This document shows positions 21,630-35,560 of a stretch of 64,000 bases of DNA, in pieces; positions within the stretch are counted from its first letter, which is position 1; each line of letters starts with the position of its first letter. The notes under the pieces were generated by a model, which saw only the letters and a list, made by a program, of their open reading frames with translations, made no database searches and was not told the origin of the DNA. The stretch comes from Caenorhabditis elegans (taxonomy: Eukaryota > Nematoda > Chromadorea > Rhabditida > Rhabditidae), in assembly GCF_000002985.6 (NCBI RefSeq), contig NC_003283.11, forward strand, positions 7,874,001 to 7,938,000, read 5' to 3'. Both the position numbers and the translations under genes were made by a program.

Positions 21630-24600
21630 TCAAAAATCTCCTTTTCGATTCCCATTCAAAAGTGGTTGATAAATTGTTTCGACAGTGCTTAGAGCCCTGT
21701 TCTTGGCTACCAGTGGAGCACACGATGATGATCGTTTTTTCTCTTGAATTGGCATTGAAGTACGTCTGGATGAAGCCGTGCTAAGTTTTGTCGTATGAAC
21801 AAGTGAACCAGTGATAGAATCTGAAAATTTGAATAATTTTAAATTTGCATTGTTGCAGATTGGGGATTTGTGAGTGCTGCAAGATCGCTCTAATACAAAT
21901 ATTTTGAAAAAGTTCAAAACTTGAAAATTGCCTTTGTTTTAGGGGTTGAGAAAACAATATCGGCTTTAAAAATTCCAAACAAAAAATTCAAACTGATTAA
22001 CATTAGAGCGCTCTTGCACTTCTGAATCATGATGGATACTGCTTGCAAGCATGGGTTCAGCGTATGGATTACAGCGACTTTATGGTATTTTGCAAAATGT
22101 TCCAGAATCTAGTTGGAGTTTAATTATATTTTTTTGAACGTTTTTCATGTGAGTTATAAGATCTAAAAAGATATTTTTGATTTCTGACAATTTTATTATT
22201 TAAGAAAACACGTATTTCCTCTACTAATCTTTCAACCTCAAATAGTCTGGAATCCCTACGAGCCAATTGAAAATTAACCATGCAGACCCTATTGATGTTG
22301 TACTAACTTGTAGTCACACCAGACACAGGAAAGTTTTAGTAAATGTAACGTAGGCTTTTTTTTAACCCAATGGAACATTTTGCAAACCCCATAAGCTTAA
22401 ATCAGTAGGTGTAGTTAAAAATAGGTTAACCAAGTTAGGTGAAATGACAAATCACACAGATGGTAGCAGGTGAAGTAAAACAGATTTGAGGGAAAGAGAT
22501 TTGGAAATCAAATGTGCAAAAACTGCAAAGCGTGACAATTTTTGGTGGCGGCCCTTCTTGTGCTCGTGTATGAACAAAAAATTGTGCAAAATGTATGCGA
22601 ACCGTTACGAGATGATCCAGACTCTCGCCAGTGACGAATTATGGTGAATAGTGTTGCAAGATTCTCGTGGAGAGCAATAACTCGGCCTGAACGCGGGCGG
22701 TATAAAAATGCAAAAGTTGAAAAATATTTTAGAAAACAAACAAAAAATCAATGCACTAAAAACAAAGGAATAACTATCGGGGGAATGTGAGTGTCAGTGT
22801 GTTAGAAGGAGGTGATTCAAAAACTCAAACAATCCAGGTGAGTATGAATGTCACACATAAACCTACTGATATGTTCAAGTGTGATATGGACCCATTATTG
22901 GTTATCCTAGTCTTGAGAATGATGTTCCCGTCGGTTTGTAGAGATACGAATTATGGAGCACTAAGAGATGGTTTTCGGTAGAAGCGAAAGAAAATACAAG
23001 AAATGGAAATAATAGCGACTTACCTATTTTTCGGTTTATCTTCTTTCGAGTCAGCTTGAGCAGCCGGAGTCTGAAGTGTTTGGAGCCGAGGCAAAAGAGG
23101 ATGAAGTTAGAAGCCTTTCCACAAATTACAAGAGTACTGGAAGAGAATATGAGTTAATTTTAAAAAACATTCTATTCTGCTTTGAAAAAAAGAAGAAACC
23201 AGACAATTTAAAGTTTCAATTGTTTGCTTCTCCTAGAGTGAAATTCAAATTGGAATTCAATAAACGTTCGAATAAAATTAGCTGAAAAATTAAATCTTCC
23301 ACCAACCTGGAAATCATAGTCAAATCATAGAGCTCCTCATGAGTTGCATACATTACTAGATGCACGAGAGCTGATGGCCCATTAGTTAATGTGAACATTG
23401 TCACAATAAACGTTACGGTTAACGTGACTCTGTGCTCAGTTTTTTGCATGTGAACGTCGTTTTGTCGTCTGAAAATTGTTTATTGATTTTCAAGTAATCT
23501 CAACAAAGTAATGAAAAAAATTACCTATCCGCATTAAAATCCTTTCCAATTGACAAATGCTTCTGACGTTTTCTCAACGCCCAAAGAAGTGTCAAGTTAA
23601 GGAATAATAAAAGAATAATGGGGAGAATAATCATAAGGAAGATATGAGCCAACTTGCAAATTGCAATAAAACTCTGGTATCGCTGGGAGAACGGGTTAGG
23701 GCGGTGGCCAAACCATTTTCTGAAAATTGGAAGTTTGTGGTGCTAATTTGAAATAGTTGTGTCTAATATGTCTTGGTGAGGCTGCCTCGCAAACACAAAA
23801 TCACTCGCCTGCCTACAGCAGAGTAACCATAAGATACTTTGAATCCGATGTAGGTGTTTGTTTGAAATTCAACTTCACAGAATGTGAAAATTATTTTTGT
23901 TACACTTGTGGATCTTTAAATTTTCACAGTAGAGGAGATAGGGTCAATAAATTTCAAACATCAGATAGTTTGGTGAAGTATTGCTCAACTTTTTAATTTA
24001 TTCTAAATCCCCTCAGAAACGTTACGCAAAATTCAAATTTATGTATCAACAACATTATATTTTCCCAAAAACGAAAATAGTTGAACTTTTCAGGTTTCCG
24101 GGAATTACATATTTTCGTATAGATGAAATAGGGTGGAACCTTAAAATTGAATGTTATTCTTCATACAAATAAAAGTACAACCACACACTCACCTTTGCGT
24201 TTTATATGAATTTTTGAGGAACGAACTCGTGGATACTTGGAAATGGGCTCGGGTGACCGGGTCAAATACTCAAATTTATGAAAAAAGTACGTGTGACATA
24301 TTGTATCTTAGAGTATAATACAAGAAAAAAGATCAAGTGAGCAATTTATGCATAACAACTTATTCCCCGAACTGGTAGAAACCTTGGATTGGCAAATTTT
24401 TACGATTTTCAGGTAGTGAGCACATTAAGACAAAACCTTTCTAGACGATTTTTTCTTTAACATTTTAATCACTAATCTGGTAACTTAATCATTAACCAGA
24501 TTCTCCCTAATGCTCAATAATTTAAAGGTTAGTCATCTCCGATTTTAAAGTCAAAATAGGTTGCAGTTCCTCCTTCTCATTTCTCACATGTTTTTGACAC

Positions 24601-25861
24601 CCGGCGCCAGGCACCCAAGACTCGAGCAGCCAGTCAATTCTATTTCCTAATTTTTGTTTATTTCCATTTTGAGTTGGGTTTTCATGAAGAGAAATGCAAA
24701 AATTCGTGACTCATTTCTGACACTTACTCTGCATTCACAGGAAGGCACCTCGAATAGAGTTGAGTCTCGCGGCAGTAAGATCTGACTAAGCAGAAATATT
24801 CGAAATGCTGGTAGCATGTGAGAAGACCACATGTGAAGACGATGATTGTGGTAACAAGTGGGAGTTTCCACCTGAAATATTTTCTATTAGTACACCCAAA
24901 ACATTGGCACGTAGATTACTTACCATCTCCAAGTCGCTCGCGCATAAAGTGGGTTCTGAATTCCAAGAAGCCGATCACCACACACTGCTATTACGCACCA
25001 ATGCGCCACAGACGAACACCAGTTTGCTAGAGAGATCAGGTGAACCTAAAAAGGAAATAAATAATTGTTATTTCGTAGATCAAATGTGGGTGCTTAACAT
25101 AAATAATTGCATGTCTGATTAAAATAAATAATTATTTGAAAATTAATTTGCCCGGTGCTGAGTGGATACCGTTATCATTAACGCGCGAACTTGAAAACTG
25201 AATCAGACAGAAAACAGGTCCCTTTTCTTATGATAGATTTGGATGCATTATTGTGATTATATACTTTCACATCGACACAAGAAGTAACATCTGCTTTGTT
25301 TCTACACGATGGCACACTTGTATTTTTTCAAATTAATTTCTAGCAGGCAGTCATAAATACTCTCCTGCAAATTAATAAAGAAAGAGCCTTTTCCCAGTTG
25401 ATATTCTGACATAATCAAATAAAAAAAGTTTAACCTGGATTCTGTAAACTCTCCCCAACATTCTTCTTCACTAGAAACCCGAGTCCTTTCAGGGCATTCG
25501 GCTTACCTTTGAGTGCAAGTAGAACCACCGAAAATACCAATTAAATGTGAAAAATGAGTAGTTCGCGAGAATATTTGGAAACAGGAGAAATAGAAAAATA
25601 ATGTCAGCAAATGCCAAAACTGCTAGAAACGAATTGGCTCGACTCCTCATGCTTCGATTTAGCAGAACTGTCAGGTTGAGTACGTTTCCTAGAATTCCGA
25701 ATATTGCTAACGCTGGGTAGAAGTACCTGGAACATTAATAATTATTTAGAAAAATGTACCAGTAAATAAAACGAATACCTTTGTAAATTGTATTCCAAAT
25801 TGGTACCCGACATTCTCTGCTGCTCATCGGTTAGGCATAGATGCGAGAAATTCGCAGACAT
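21630..25861 (-). CDS. FMRFamide-type neuropeptide GPCR (class A rhodopsin-like), 409 aa
   Basis: Eight minus-strand exons: 25779-25861, 25507-25726, 24924-25045, 24728-24871, 23525-23719, 23307-23468, 23024-23136 and 21630-21820. All join in phase. TM1 holds GILGNVLN (N42), TM2 LAFAD (D69), TM3 ends CGDRLLGI (D125-R126, a DRY variant), TM4 is WKLPLVTTIIV, and ECL2 is Cys-rich. TM5 is IFLMIILPIILLLF, TM6 TVTFIVTMFTLTNGPSA, and TM7 TLVICGKASNFILFCL followed by helix 8 GSKHFRLRLL. The long Ser/Arg-rich tail has phosphorylation-type sequence. The pattern matches FMRFamide/related peptide receptors of insects and nematodes (frpr/npr class), acting through G proteins at the neuronal or muscle surface. 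The NPxxY motif is degenerate (SNFILF). The long penultimate intron (21821-23023) may contain alternative tails. Confidence 0.9.
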
Positions 25862-28800
25862 TTCTGAAATTTCACATTTTAGAACAAAACAGTGTCAAAT
25901 TTCAGAGATATTAAAAACGAACAAGAAGAAGAAGAAGAAACGAGATATCTGAAAGGAGCGTCAAAAAGTTCTGTCTGGAAGTGGGCGTTCCTAGGTGGTC
26001 ACTGAACCATAATTAAAGAATTTGAGTTCTCCGTGTGTGTTTTTGCGCAGAGCAAGTGGAGCAATCGGAGCAAGAAAAGGAAACACGTGAAAATTAAAAG
26101 AAAGGGGTTCGAGAACAGGGTAGAAGATGCTCAAGGAGCAAGGAACTGCACTCTAAAGATTTTTAGGGATGATAAGTTTTCAGGGATTTTTTATTGCAAA
26201 ATTTAATGGATTGGGGATTTAATTTTCAGAATCAAATCTTTGTATAGCTTTCCACTTACACACAAATATGCCTGCCTTATATCTTTTACGCCGTGCCTAC
26301 AAACACACTTGATATAAATAGATATTAGATTTACTAGTTTGAGAGTGTTTCCCAAACTTTTAGTTGTTTTAGATTTGAAACCAGAACACCAAATTTTCAG
26401 GAAAAAATATAGACTTTGCTGCAAAAAATTCTGCTTCGAGATTTTTCTTAAATGGTTTGAACAAAATCTTGGCTCGCAGAAAAGAAAACAAAATAAACAA
26501 GGTAAATCTAATGATCTAGAAGCACACAAGTTGGTGAACTTTTCGAGTGGCAGGCACACCTTATCATGTGTCTTATCAAATTCAATTTATAAAGTTAATT
26601 ATCAACACAATAATCGCATTGTGGTGACTCGAGTTCGATGTAGGGTTCTTGATTTTTAATACTTTTTTAGCCGACAAATGTTCCTTCTCTTTTCCGAAAT
26701 ATGTAAACTTTGAACAAGAATATGAGGAAGGAAAACAAAAAAAAAGAGTTTGTTTTGTTAATCTTCTACTTTAAAGAAAAGGAAAGAAGTAGCAGGCGGT
26801 GTGAGTTATGAGTATGAACTAAGTCGGTGCATATTTATTCTGAAGACGAAGCTTAGGTGTTGTTTATTCAGGGGGAGAAGCGAGAGCTCTCAGAAATCAG
26901 CTTAGTCATAACCCAACATTTTAGAACTTAGAAGCAGAGATGATCTTGGGTGAACGTCGGTGAAATGAGTTTTGGAAATGATTGGTTCTTTGGTTTTAAG
27001 ATGCTCACAAGCACAAAAGAGCAATTTTTAGAAGATTGCAAAAAGTTTCACGACATATTTTTAATAGACGATTTTAGGTAGTGATATGATTATATGAAAA
27101 CCCTGCCCCAATGAACTTTCTAAATAAAAAAATACAAGTTCAGAATAAGTAGTTCTTAGACTGAAGATCCCGTAACGACATTGAAAATTCTGACATGGAT
27201 GAATAACAATTTATGGGTATTCAATATGAGGGCAACCAGCCAAGCTTGGAATTGAAAGGTTGGTATTCAATCTTTAGTCGAAAATATCTGGCGAACTTTG
27301 TTTGTCGTAACTTCCGGCTATTTTGTCTAGATCCTGAGTACGGGAATTTCGGAGAAAATCACACATGTTAACAAAACTATTACATCTTGAATACTCTGAA
27401 TCATTTTTTGATGCTTCGCTCAACTCCTGACATTTCTAATCTCAAAATAATCGAGATAACATATAATTTTCATACGTCAATAGTTTCAGTACTAATGCTA
27501 ATCTTTTGAGTACTTCATTTCAACCTAGATCTATGAAACTCTTCGCGCTTGTGTTTTGTTGTATTATTCAGTTTCTCAGAAATATCAAATTTTTGAATTT
27601 TAAATTTCCATACGAATTATAATTATAGCCGCAAAAGGGGAAGCGTTCAATTAATGATATTCATGAGAAGAAACCAAATAAGGAAGAGAAGATATGGATA
27701 TAATGAGAAAAATATTTAAAATGACGTTTTTGTTTGGAAAACTGTTGACCTGTGTAAATATTTTCAGTTTTGTTTCCGAACGAAATTAACTTAAGCTCAG
27801 TACGCTTTTTATTTTAAACCCGGAAAAACACAAAAAATTGAGAAATTACTGTTTGGAGGTTATTTTTAGAAGCTTTCACAAACGAAGGTACTCAAAAGAA
27901 TTAAAATAGCAAGTGAAAAAAGAAAGTCTGATGAAAAGTGTTTGAATTTGAGTTTTTAATTCATTTGTGAAAATATTTATGAAGAAATTAAAATGGTGAA
28001 CTACACAATGAAACGTCCTATCTTGAAATCATAATAGAACCGAGACACTCAGAAAGTCGACTCAACTGTCTGCCGAACTTTGCCAATTTTTCTGCGGTGT
28101 ATTGTAGTCCTTCTATAATTTTCTCCAGGAGTTGACAATCTTCGACAAAAAACCGTGTCGATTTGTAGTATTAAGACCGCTAAAATTGCTAAAAAAAAAA
28201 AGAAAAGAAAAGTGCCCGCAAATCTCTCAATTTACCACAACTGGAAATTTCAAAAAAAATTCTATCGTCTGGAAAACAAAAAAGTAAATATTGCTACTGA
28301 CCATTGGCTAACCAGAGACCTCTTATTACTGCTCTTTCTCTATCTTAAAAACAGCTGTTTTTCTTTCCCACCAATTATATAAACTTGACGCTATTATGGT
28401 ACCAACGGAACAACGAAGAAGAGCACACCCTCTAATGGAGCAAAAAAGGAAAAATGGCAGTGCTGGTGGAAAGTGAAAATTTTCGTACTTTTTTTGTCAT
28501 TGATGCACAAAATTATGAATTATTGAGGAAGTTAAAAATGTGGAGAGAAAGAAGAAAAAGTTTGAAAACATATGAAATGGGGCACTTAGCGGGACCTCCT
28601 GCCTGTTTTCATGTCGGAAATAGATATGAGATATGCATGTCCGAAAGCGAGTAAACCTTATTGCTTTTCTACTTTTCTTAAGATTCTTTCTTTTGATGCT
28701 TTCTAGAAAGCATAGTGGTTCCAGAAAGATGAAAGATGATGAAGATGTTTACATATCTTTTGAGGTTACTTATAGTTGTAGCTAATATCACATGAACCTA

Positions 28801-31800
28801 ACCTTGTCAGAAAAGTTACTCGGGTCAATGTCCATCGTAGCCTAGAAGTGTATTTATTGTTAGCAGCCAAGAAGATTTTGGGTTTTTGATTTTGAATATA
28901 ATTCCCGCCATGATATAAATTCTGAAAAGGCTAATCAGAAAAAGGAAAACATGAGTTTAATTAGAGATTTTCCGAAATACTCTTGGCTATTTTAAAATGA
29001 AATTAAAAATAGTCAAGTAATGGGAAACTTTTCTTCGAAATAAAAATATAAATCTTACTATTTTTAATGTATTGTGAAAGTGAAAACATCAAAAGTTAAA
29101 GCAATGGGAACGATGGCTTTTTGGGTAAAAAATGGTGTCAGATGCGACCCAAAATTTAATTTGTTCAAAAGTAATATTGAAAATTTAATTACAACTTTTT
29201 ATGATTTTTATGCTTTTTAACAATGTTGTAACGTGGTTAAAAATTAATAAAATAAATTATATCGTTTCAGAACTTCTTAAAACTTTTTTGTACAAACAAA
29301 ACCCTATCGGAATGATAAAGCCACCTACTTCTCAATTAAAAGAATCAAACAAAAGTTTCCAAGTGTCGAAAAGTGCCCTTTTTAGTGAGGCATCGACACG
29401 ATACCCAGATAAGATGTGAAAGGGACAAAAAATTCGTTTAAACGGAAGTGAAGACAAGGCTCTCGGAAGTGGCATCGGACGGCGACAAAAACATGCGTCG
29501 AAGTTCCGTTTTATGGTGTTTGAATAGAAAACTTGAGGGCCAAGATTCCGAAGAATTTTGTTTTTTTTCACAAATTTCACCAATCTATAAGTGTCTAAAA
29601 TTCAGGAACATAAAAAAAGGAAGTAGATATGAATACAGACAGAGAATAAAAAAAAATATTTACATGGGAATGATTTCACAAATATTTAAAAAATACAGAG
29701 CTCACGTCTACTGCAATTTCATCTAATAAATCCCATACCGATCATTACAATGATCAAGCTCAATGACTTCTAGCTTTTGATAATTAACTGAAATTCATAT
29801 TCAGTGTACCGTAAAACATTGATGCATTGATGCTTATGACAGCAACGTCGTGATCAGAAAAATATCATGGAGATAGTTGATATTTGAATTTTCAAGCTAC
29901 AAAACATATATTTGTTTACCTAAAGCATTTTTGCAGAAAATGGGGACGAGAATTACGAGTCTAGTAAACAAGGGTCCATTTATAATGTCAGACACTTAGC
30001 AGAATTATTTCAGGAAAAGGTTAAAATAATTTAAGTATATCAACGCCCGACCAAATCAGTTCGAAAGCTTCATATTGTTATAGGCTTGCTGAAACAGCTT
30101 TGTCCCAGCGAAACTCTGTGGCACCGATTTAACATATAACTTGTTGAATTCCAACAAAAACCACGTCTGATGTACGCTAAAAGATCATGAAACCAAATCT
30201 AACGACTAGTACATCTAAATACGTCATTTAAAAATTCTTGGAAAACATTATATCCGGAGCCGTATTGGTGCATTTCCGGTAACTTTATGAACATGTTTTG
30301 TTTGCACACCGAAAAAATAAATACAAAAACTAATAACAAAAATTCAAGCTCTCACAAAAATCCTACTTCCATTCCTACCTCCCAATTGTGCCTAGCAAGC
30401 TGGAAAACTTTGCTTAAACAAATTTATATATTGACAAGAGTTCAAGATTTTTTTCGGAATTCTTTACTTTATCAAGCGAAAAGTTCTCACACTTCACAAA
30501 GTTCCACTCTCTCATGAAAATTTCTAAAATTTCCAAAGAAAAATATTGTTATAGTTGAGCTTTTGAAGTATTTTCTAAGAAAAGGGTTCTATGGGAACAA
30601 GCAAAAAAGATTCCCCTTCACGTCAGGAATCTCAATTGAATTACTCTGATCAAACTGGGATGTGCACAAAGAAAGAGTGTTTATGACTAGAGAAAAGGTT
30701 CAGGTTCATAAGTTCACAGACAATATGATGCATATGTAGTATTCGGAAAAAATTGGAAACTTGTAAAATCTCTAACGTAAGGGTGCTCTGCAACAATTAA
30801 ATACTGAACATTCTTATCATTCGGTAGACTAATAAGCTTATTGACCTCATCTCGCCCACATAATTATCAACTGATAATTTTGATAAATTCGAAAAATGTT
30901 ATTGCTTTCACAGTGTACCTAAAACTCCAAAACCGCCTGATATTTTTAATCATTTACATCAAAAAATAGCCGTTAAGGCAACTATTTTAAGACTGCGTAG
31001 AAGGCTCAGACTTTTTCTGAAGGCAATAAATACAGAATATGCTCCAGGTCAAGCCAATCAGATTACACACAAAAAAGTCCTATCCAATTTTGAGAAATGT
31101 TCAAACTTTAAAACTTATTGCTAATACTTTTCGTGTTATCTATAAAACCTTGACGACACCGAAGGAAACAAATCAAAAAGTTCAAAAAATTGGTGAAAAG
31201 TCACACTCTTCGTGCATTTTCACATGAATAGGTGAAGAGCCGCTTCTCTCGAATTTGCCCTCCATAACTCGAAACCTTTTTGCAAAATTATAGGGCGTAC
31301 CCTCCCCAAAAAAATGGGCCGATGAACGAATAATCGAATTTTTATCCAGAAATTGTGTGAGAATAAATGCAGAGAATAGAGAAGATAAGAAGAGGGCTCG
31401 ACGGGTACACATCGCCACAAAAATTCCTATTTAGAAAAGCGACAAGGATTCGATTATGCATGCGCACTCACACCATTTGCTCTAATTGCCCACCAATTTC
31501 TGGTCCGTTTTTGAAACAAAAGGATTCGGACTGGTTCTTCTGAGAAATGTGAGATTTGATTGAAACCGAAGATTCGAAGACGCCAAGTTTTTGTCTCGTG
31601 GTATCAGGAAATTAGACAACAGCGAGTTGCAGGCGCCGAAGAGCAACAGGAATTTTTAGAAAATCAAAAGATGCAAAACATTGAATTAAGTTTTTTTTTG
31701 TTTTGTAATTTCAAAGAAATCGATAATGAACAACAGGAATTTTCAAACAAAAACAAAAATTAATTAGTGTTTGTACTTTTCAAGCAGTCACTGTTTTAAT

Positions 31801-34800
31801 ATTTATGTTTAGAAAGTTTTTTAACATTTAAAAATGAAAGATTCACACCTCGAAAACGTTGAAGAACACGGAAACAAGGGAAAAGGGTACAAATAGAATA
31901 GGAATGAGCTGATTTTGAAATTAGATTAGCTTGGATTCAAAGTCACGCAAAAAGATTCACGACATATATCAAACTAGAATCTATTTTTGACGATGAAATT
32001 TGTTTGATCGCCAAACTTTTCTAAATGCTTTAAAACGTCCACGCAAAAAAACTTACCGTACTTTCCCTATTAGACTTGCACCCCCACTGCTCTACTTTGA
32101 AAATATATATCTCGGCTGTGTTAACTTTTTCCAAATCATTTTCAAAGATCAAAATATATAAGAATATTTTTCACATAATTTGCCAATTGACAAAGTTCTG
32201 GTAAAGTTAAAGACAACCGAGATAGTTGACAAAATAGAGCAGAAGGGAATGCAAATCCAATAGGGAAAATACGGTAATTGGAAATTCAAATACCGTTCAC
32301 AAATCATGAAAATTGAAATATTCATAAATCTAATTAATCATCTACTCTGCGCATGGAAAAAAAAATTAAAATTTGTGATATTAATAGAAAAGAAGTTACC
32401 AGACGTGTTAGACGATCATCCCCACACTTCCTCGTCTTACAGACAATTCAATTTCCGTGGTCGCATACGGGCGTACATTCGAAAACAAGTGTCACACATA
32501 AGTGTCAAAACTCGTCTCAAATATCAGAGCTTCATCGCTGGTCTGATGAAGTTCCAGACATTTGGGCGTTGCAATTTGACTAGTATCAATAACATATTTA
32601 GTAAATCTTTGACCGTATTTTGAAATATTTCATTACTTATTCAGAGACTTGGAAGATAAATCATGTGCAAATAAAAAAACGATCAATCCTTGCGTGTAAC
32701 TTTGAGCTTGGTATAGTCTCAAGCGTGAGCCGTTGACTTTTAAGTTCAAGTTCAGTTGAAACAACAAAAATACAAAGTTTCATATTACAAAGCCATCACA
32801 TTTGGCCATATATTAAATCTGTGAATTCTGCAATAGTAAAAAAGGCAAAGAGAAATGAATGTTTATGTCAAAATGAAAGGTCCGAAGCCAAAACATTGTG
32901 GGGAAACGACATCAAGAAACAAAGGACACGGAGGGGCAACACATAGATGGCGGCAAGAAACTATTAAAGTTTTTGGAAAAAAATGAGAAAAATGGAAGCC
33001 AAAAGGAAAGGCTCAAAAAATGTGTTGCAGACGTGATGGATCATAAATCGGAAATGGGTCCGGTGGTTCAAGTTTGAATGGAAAATGAGATAAGCGAATC
33101 TGGTGGAAAAGGTTGTTTCGAAAATGTTTATGATCTATGATCCTTTGAGAAAAGAAAGAGTTTACTCTTGGGAGGGAAAAAGGGACACTTTTTGAATGGC
33201 ATTCATCGTTATGAAGAGGTAGACAAAGTGTCTTTTGTGCATATGTTCGAACTATATTTCAGAAATATTTGAAATTCACAAAGCTATAATGTGTAGTTGG
33301 AAATCGAGAAAGACAATAGAATAGTGAGATGTGAAGTGCTTCGAGCAATCGAACATTTTTGGTAATCGGTTATATCAGTGCAGACTATGATAATATCCGC
33401 CAAGCCAAAGTTGCATAGCTTGCTGAAACTTAGAATGCCCAGGAGCAACGCAACATTGCCACATGTTGACCTTATTGCTTTAAATCAAATTTAACAAAAA
33501 ATAAATTAAAATTTTTAGAGCTAGTGTTTGAAGTTTTATTGCAGTGAAATGAAATTTTGGGCATTGTTTATCAAAAAGTCAAATAGTATGGTTTTGCAAC
33601 AATAAAGCTGACCAAATAAATAGTTTAAATTTCAAATCCAGTTCTGAACAAAGCTGCAAATCTTCTAATGACAAATTAGTTTTTAGTTGTTATCAGTTGA
33701 AAAATCGTACAGGCAACTTGAAACTTTTTCTCAAAAAGCTCAAGTTTTGTTAATAAGATTTAAAAAAATGTTCTAAAATTAGGAGTAAACTTCTCATAGC
33801 AATACAATTATGGCAACCGAATTCACATCATTTTCTCCAACTTGTGATTTAGTAAACTCAATCAGAAATTTGTCACAAGTGATATAAATACTTTTTGACA
33901 CTAGTATGATTTCATTCCACTTAAAATATAATTTTGACACCTACAAGTGGTCAGTCTAGCCCGGTAACTTCCGAAAAACACACTTTTGGATTGGTTCTAG
34001 ATGTATTCCAATATTATATTGCCTGGTAATATGATCATACGGGCAGCAAAAAATTTAGTTTTTCCTACACGCTTTCAACGGAAAAAAAAAGTTCAAGCGA
34101 ACTGGATAAAATTATATCAAAAGAGTTGAACTGTTCGAGAGCACATAATTAAATAACAAGAATTTTTGCTGCGCTTCACTTTCGGTGAGCTGACAACAAA
34201 AAGATAGCTCGTGACAGAAGCCCAGACTCATAAATGGGACATATAGAAAACATTATTTAATTAGATGTCTTCGATGAAAATTCCAAACTCTTGATTGGTG
34301 ATGGGAATTATTCTAGGACACGAAATAGTCTCTGATAAACAAAAAAATTTAATTCAACATATAAAAATGATAACTAAAGAAATTCATTATCATAAATCCT
34401 TAAACTAATCAAATTATTCCAAAAATATCACTCTATTTTTTGAAACTCGTAGATCCGAACCTATTGGTGTTTGATGAAGAGGAGTGAACTTTTTGCATGA
34501 CTTGACTCAATTTTGTTCAAAGAAAACACGGACCCGCCTACCGAGTAAACATTTTATTTCCGAACTTTATCTTCTTTTTCATCATCTTTTTATCTTCTCA
34601 CCCTCCCGTGATCTATCTCTTGTCAACACGATGGTCCTCATCAGGTAGTTTTTTGAAAATATGTTGAAAACATTAATCAAAATATTGTTGGAGAAATATT
34701 TTGAAACTAATCAATTTGAATGGTCAATAAAATATTGCACAAGAAAAACATTGAATGTTTTTTTCAAAATATTTTTGGTGTTTGTTTTCTTTTTAACTTT

Positions 34801-35289
34801 TCTATAAAATAAATTAATGATCCAAAAAGAAGCCATAACGTTTCATTAGTTTAGTTTTTATCTATATTTTTTTTCATGAAATAAATTTAAAAAAAAACAT
34901 TCAGAATACAAAATATGAGACGAATCTGCAGGCGTGCCACTTACCTATCAAACGCCTATTTGCCATGTCGATGTTTTTTTTCGGTGTTTTCACTCTTATT
35001 AGTCTCTTATTAGTATTAATGTTGACAGTTTGAATACAGAATTAAAAATTTTCTGACAGTTAACCTAAGTCTAAGCCTATACCTTTCTCAAATCAGATTT
35101 TGCCATTTTGGTTCAAACCATATTTTCACTATGAACTGCGGATATGGCTATAGCTCATATTTTTCTTTTTGGCAACTGATTTTTGTTAGCTTCTTCTTTC
35201 TAAATAGAAAAAGAAACACAATCAAAATAGAATACATGACGAAAAACGTTTTATTTTTATTTCCTAGTTTTATCTACTCCTCCTCATCA

Positions 35290-35560
35290 TCATCATCAGC
35301 TCCACCCTCCAACATGATCTCTCTGTTTTCATTGTGGTCACAAACACACGTGGTCCAACTCATCTTAAATTGGCGGGGTGTCCAAAAGACACATTGTTGA
35401 TACAACGGTCGTGGCTCCAGACACCGACTTGCTCCAGCAGGCTCCACACAAACAATTTAGAGAACCGCCTTTTCAGCAGAGAAGCACACCGCGCTTCACA
35501 CAAGTTGTTTCGATATCCTGCATGGCTTTCACAAGAAATTGAAATGTGTTTACTCGGGTG
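35290..35560 (-). other. Possible cryptic exon(s)
   Basis: On the minus strand an open frame runs about 60 codons to a TAG near 35277, with cysteines, the segment CVFWTPRQFKMSWTTC and an acidic GGADDDDEEE end. Another reading uses a donor after AAGCGCG and an acceptor at GTGTGGAG (48-base intron) and ends CLLDTPPI. Base composition is clearly less AT-rich than the surroundings, as in exons. The acidic end may only reflect a GAT/GAG microsatellite. I cannot choose a model or name a product. Confidence 0.2.
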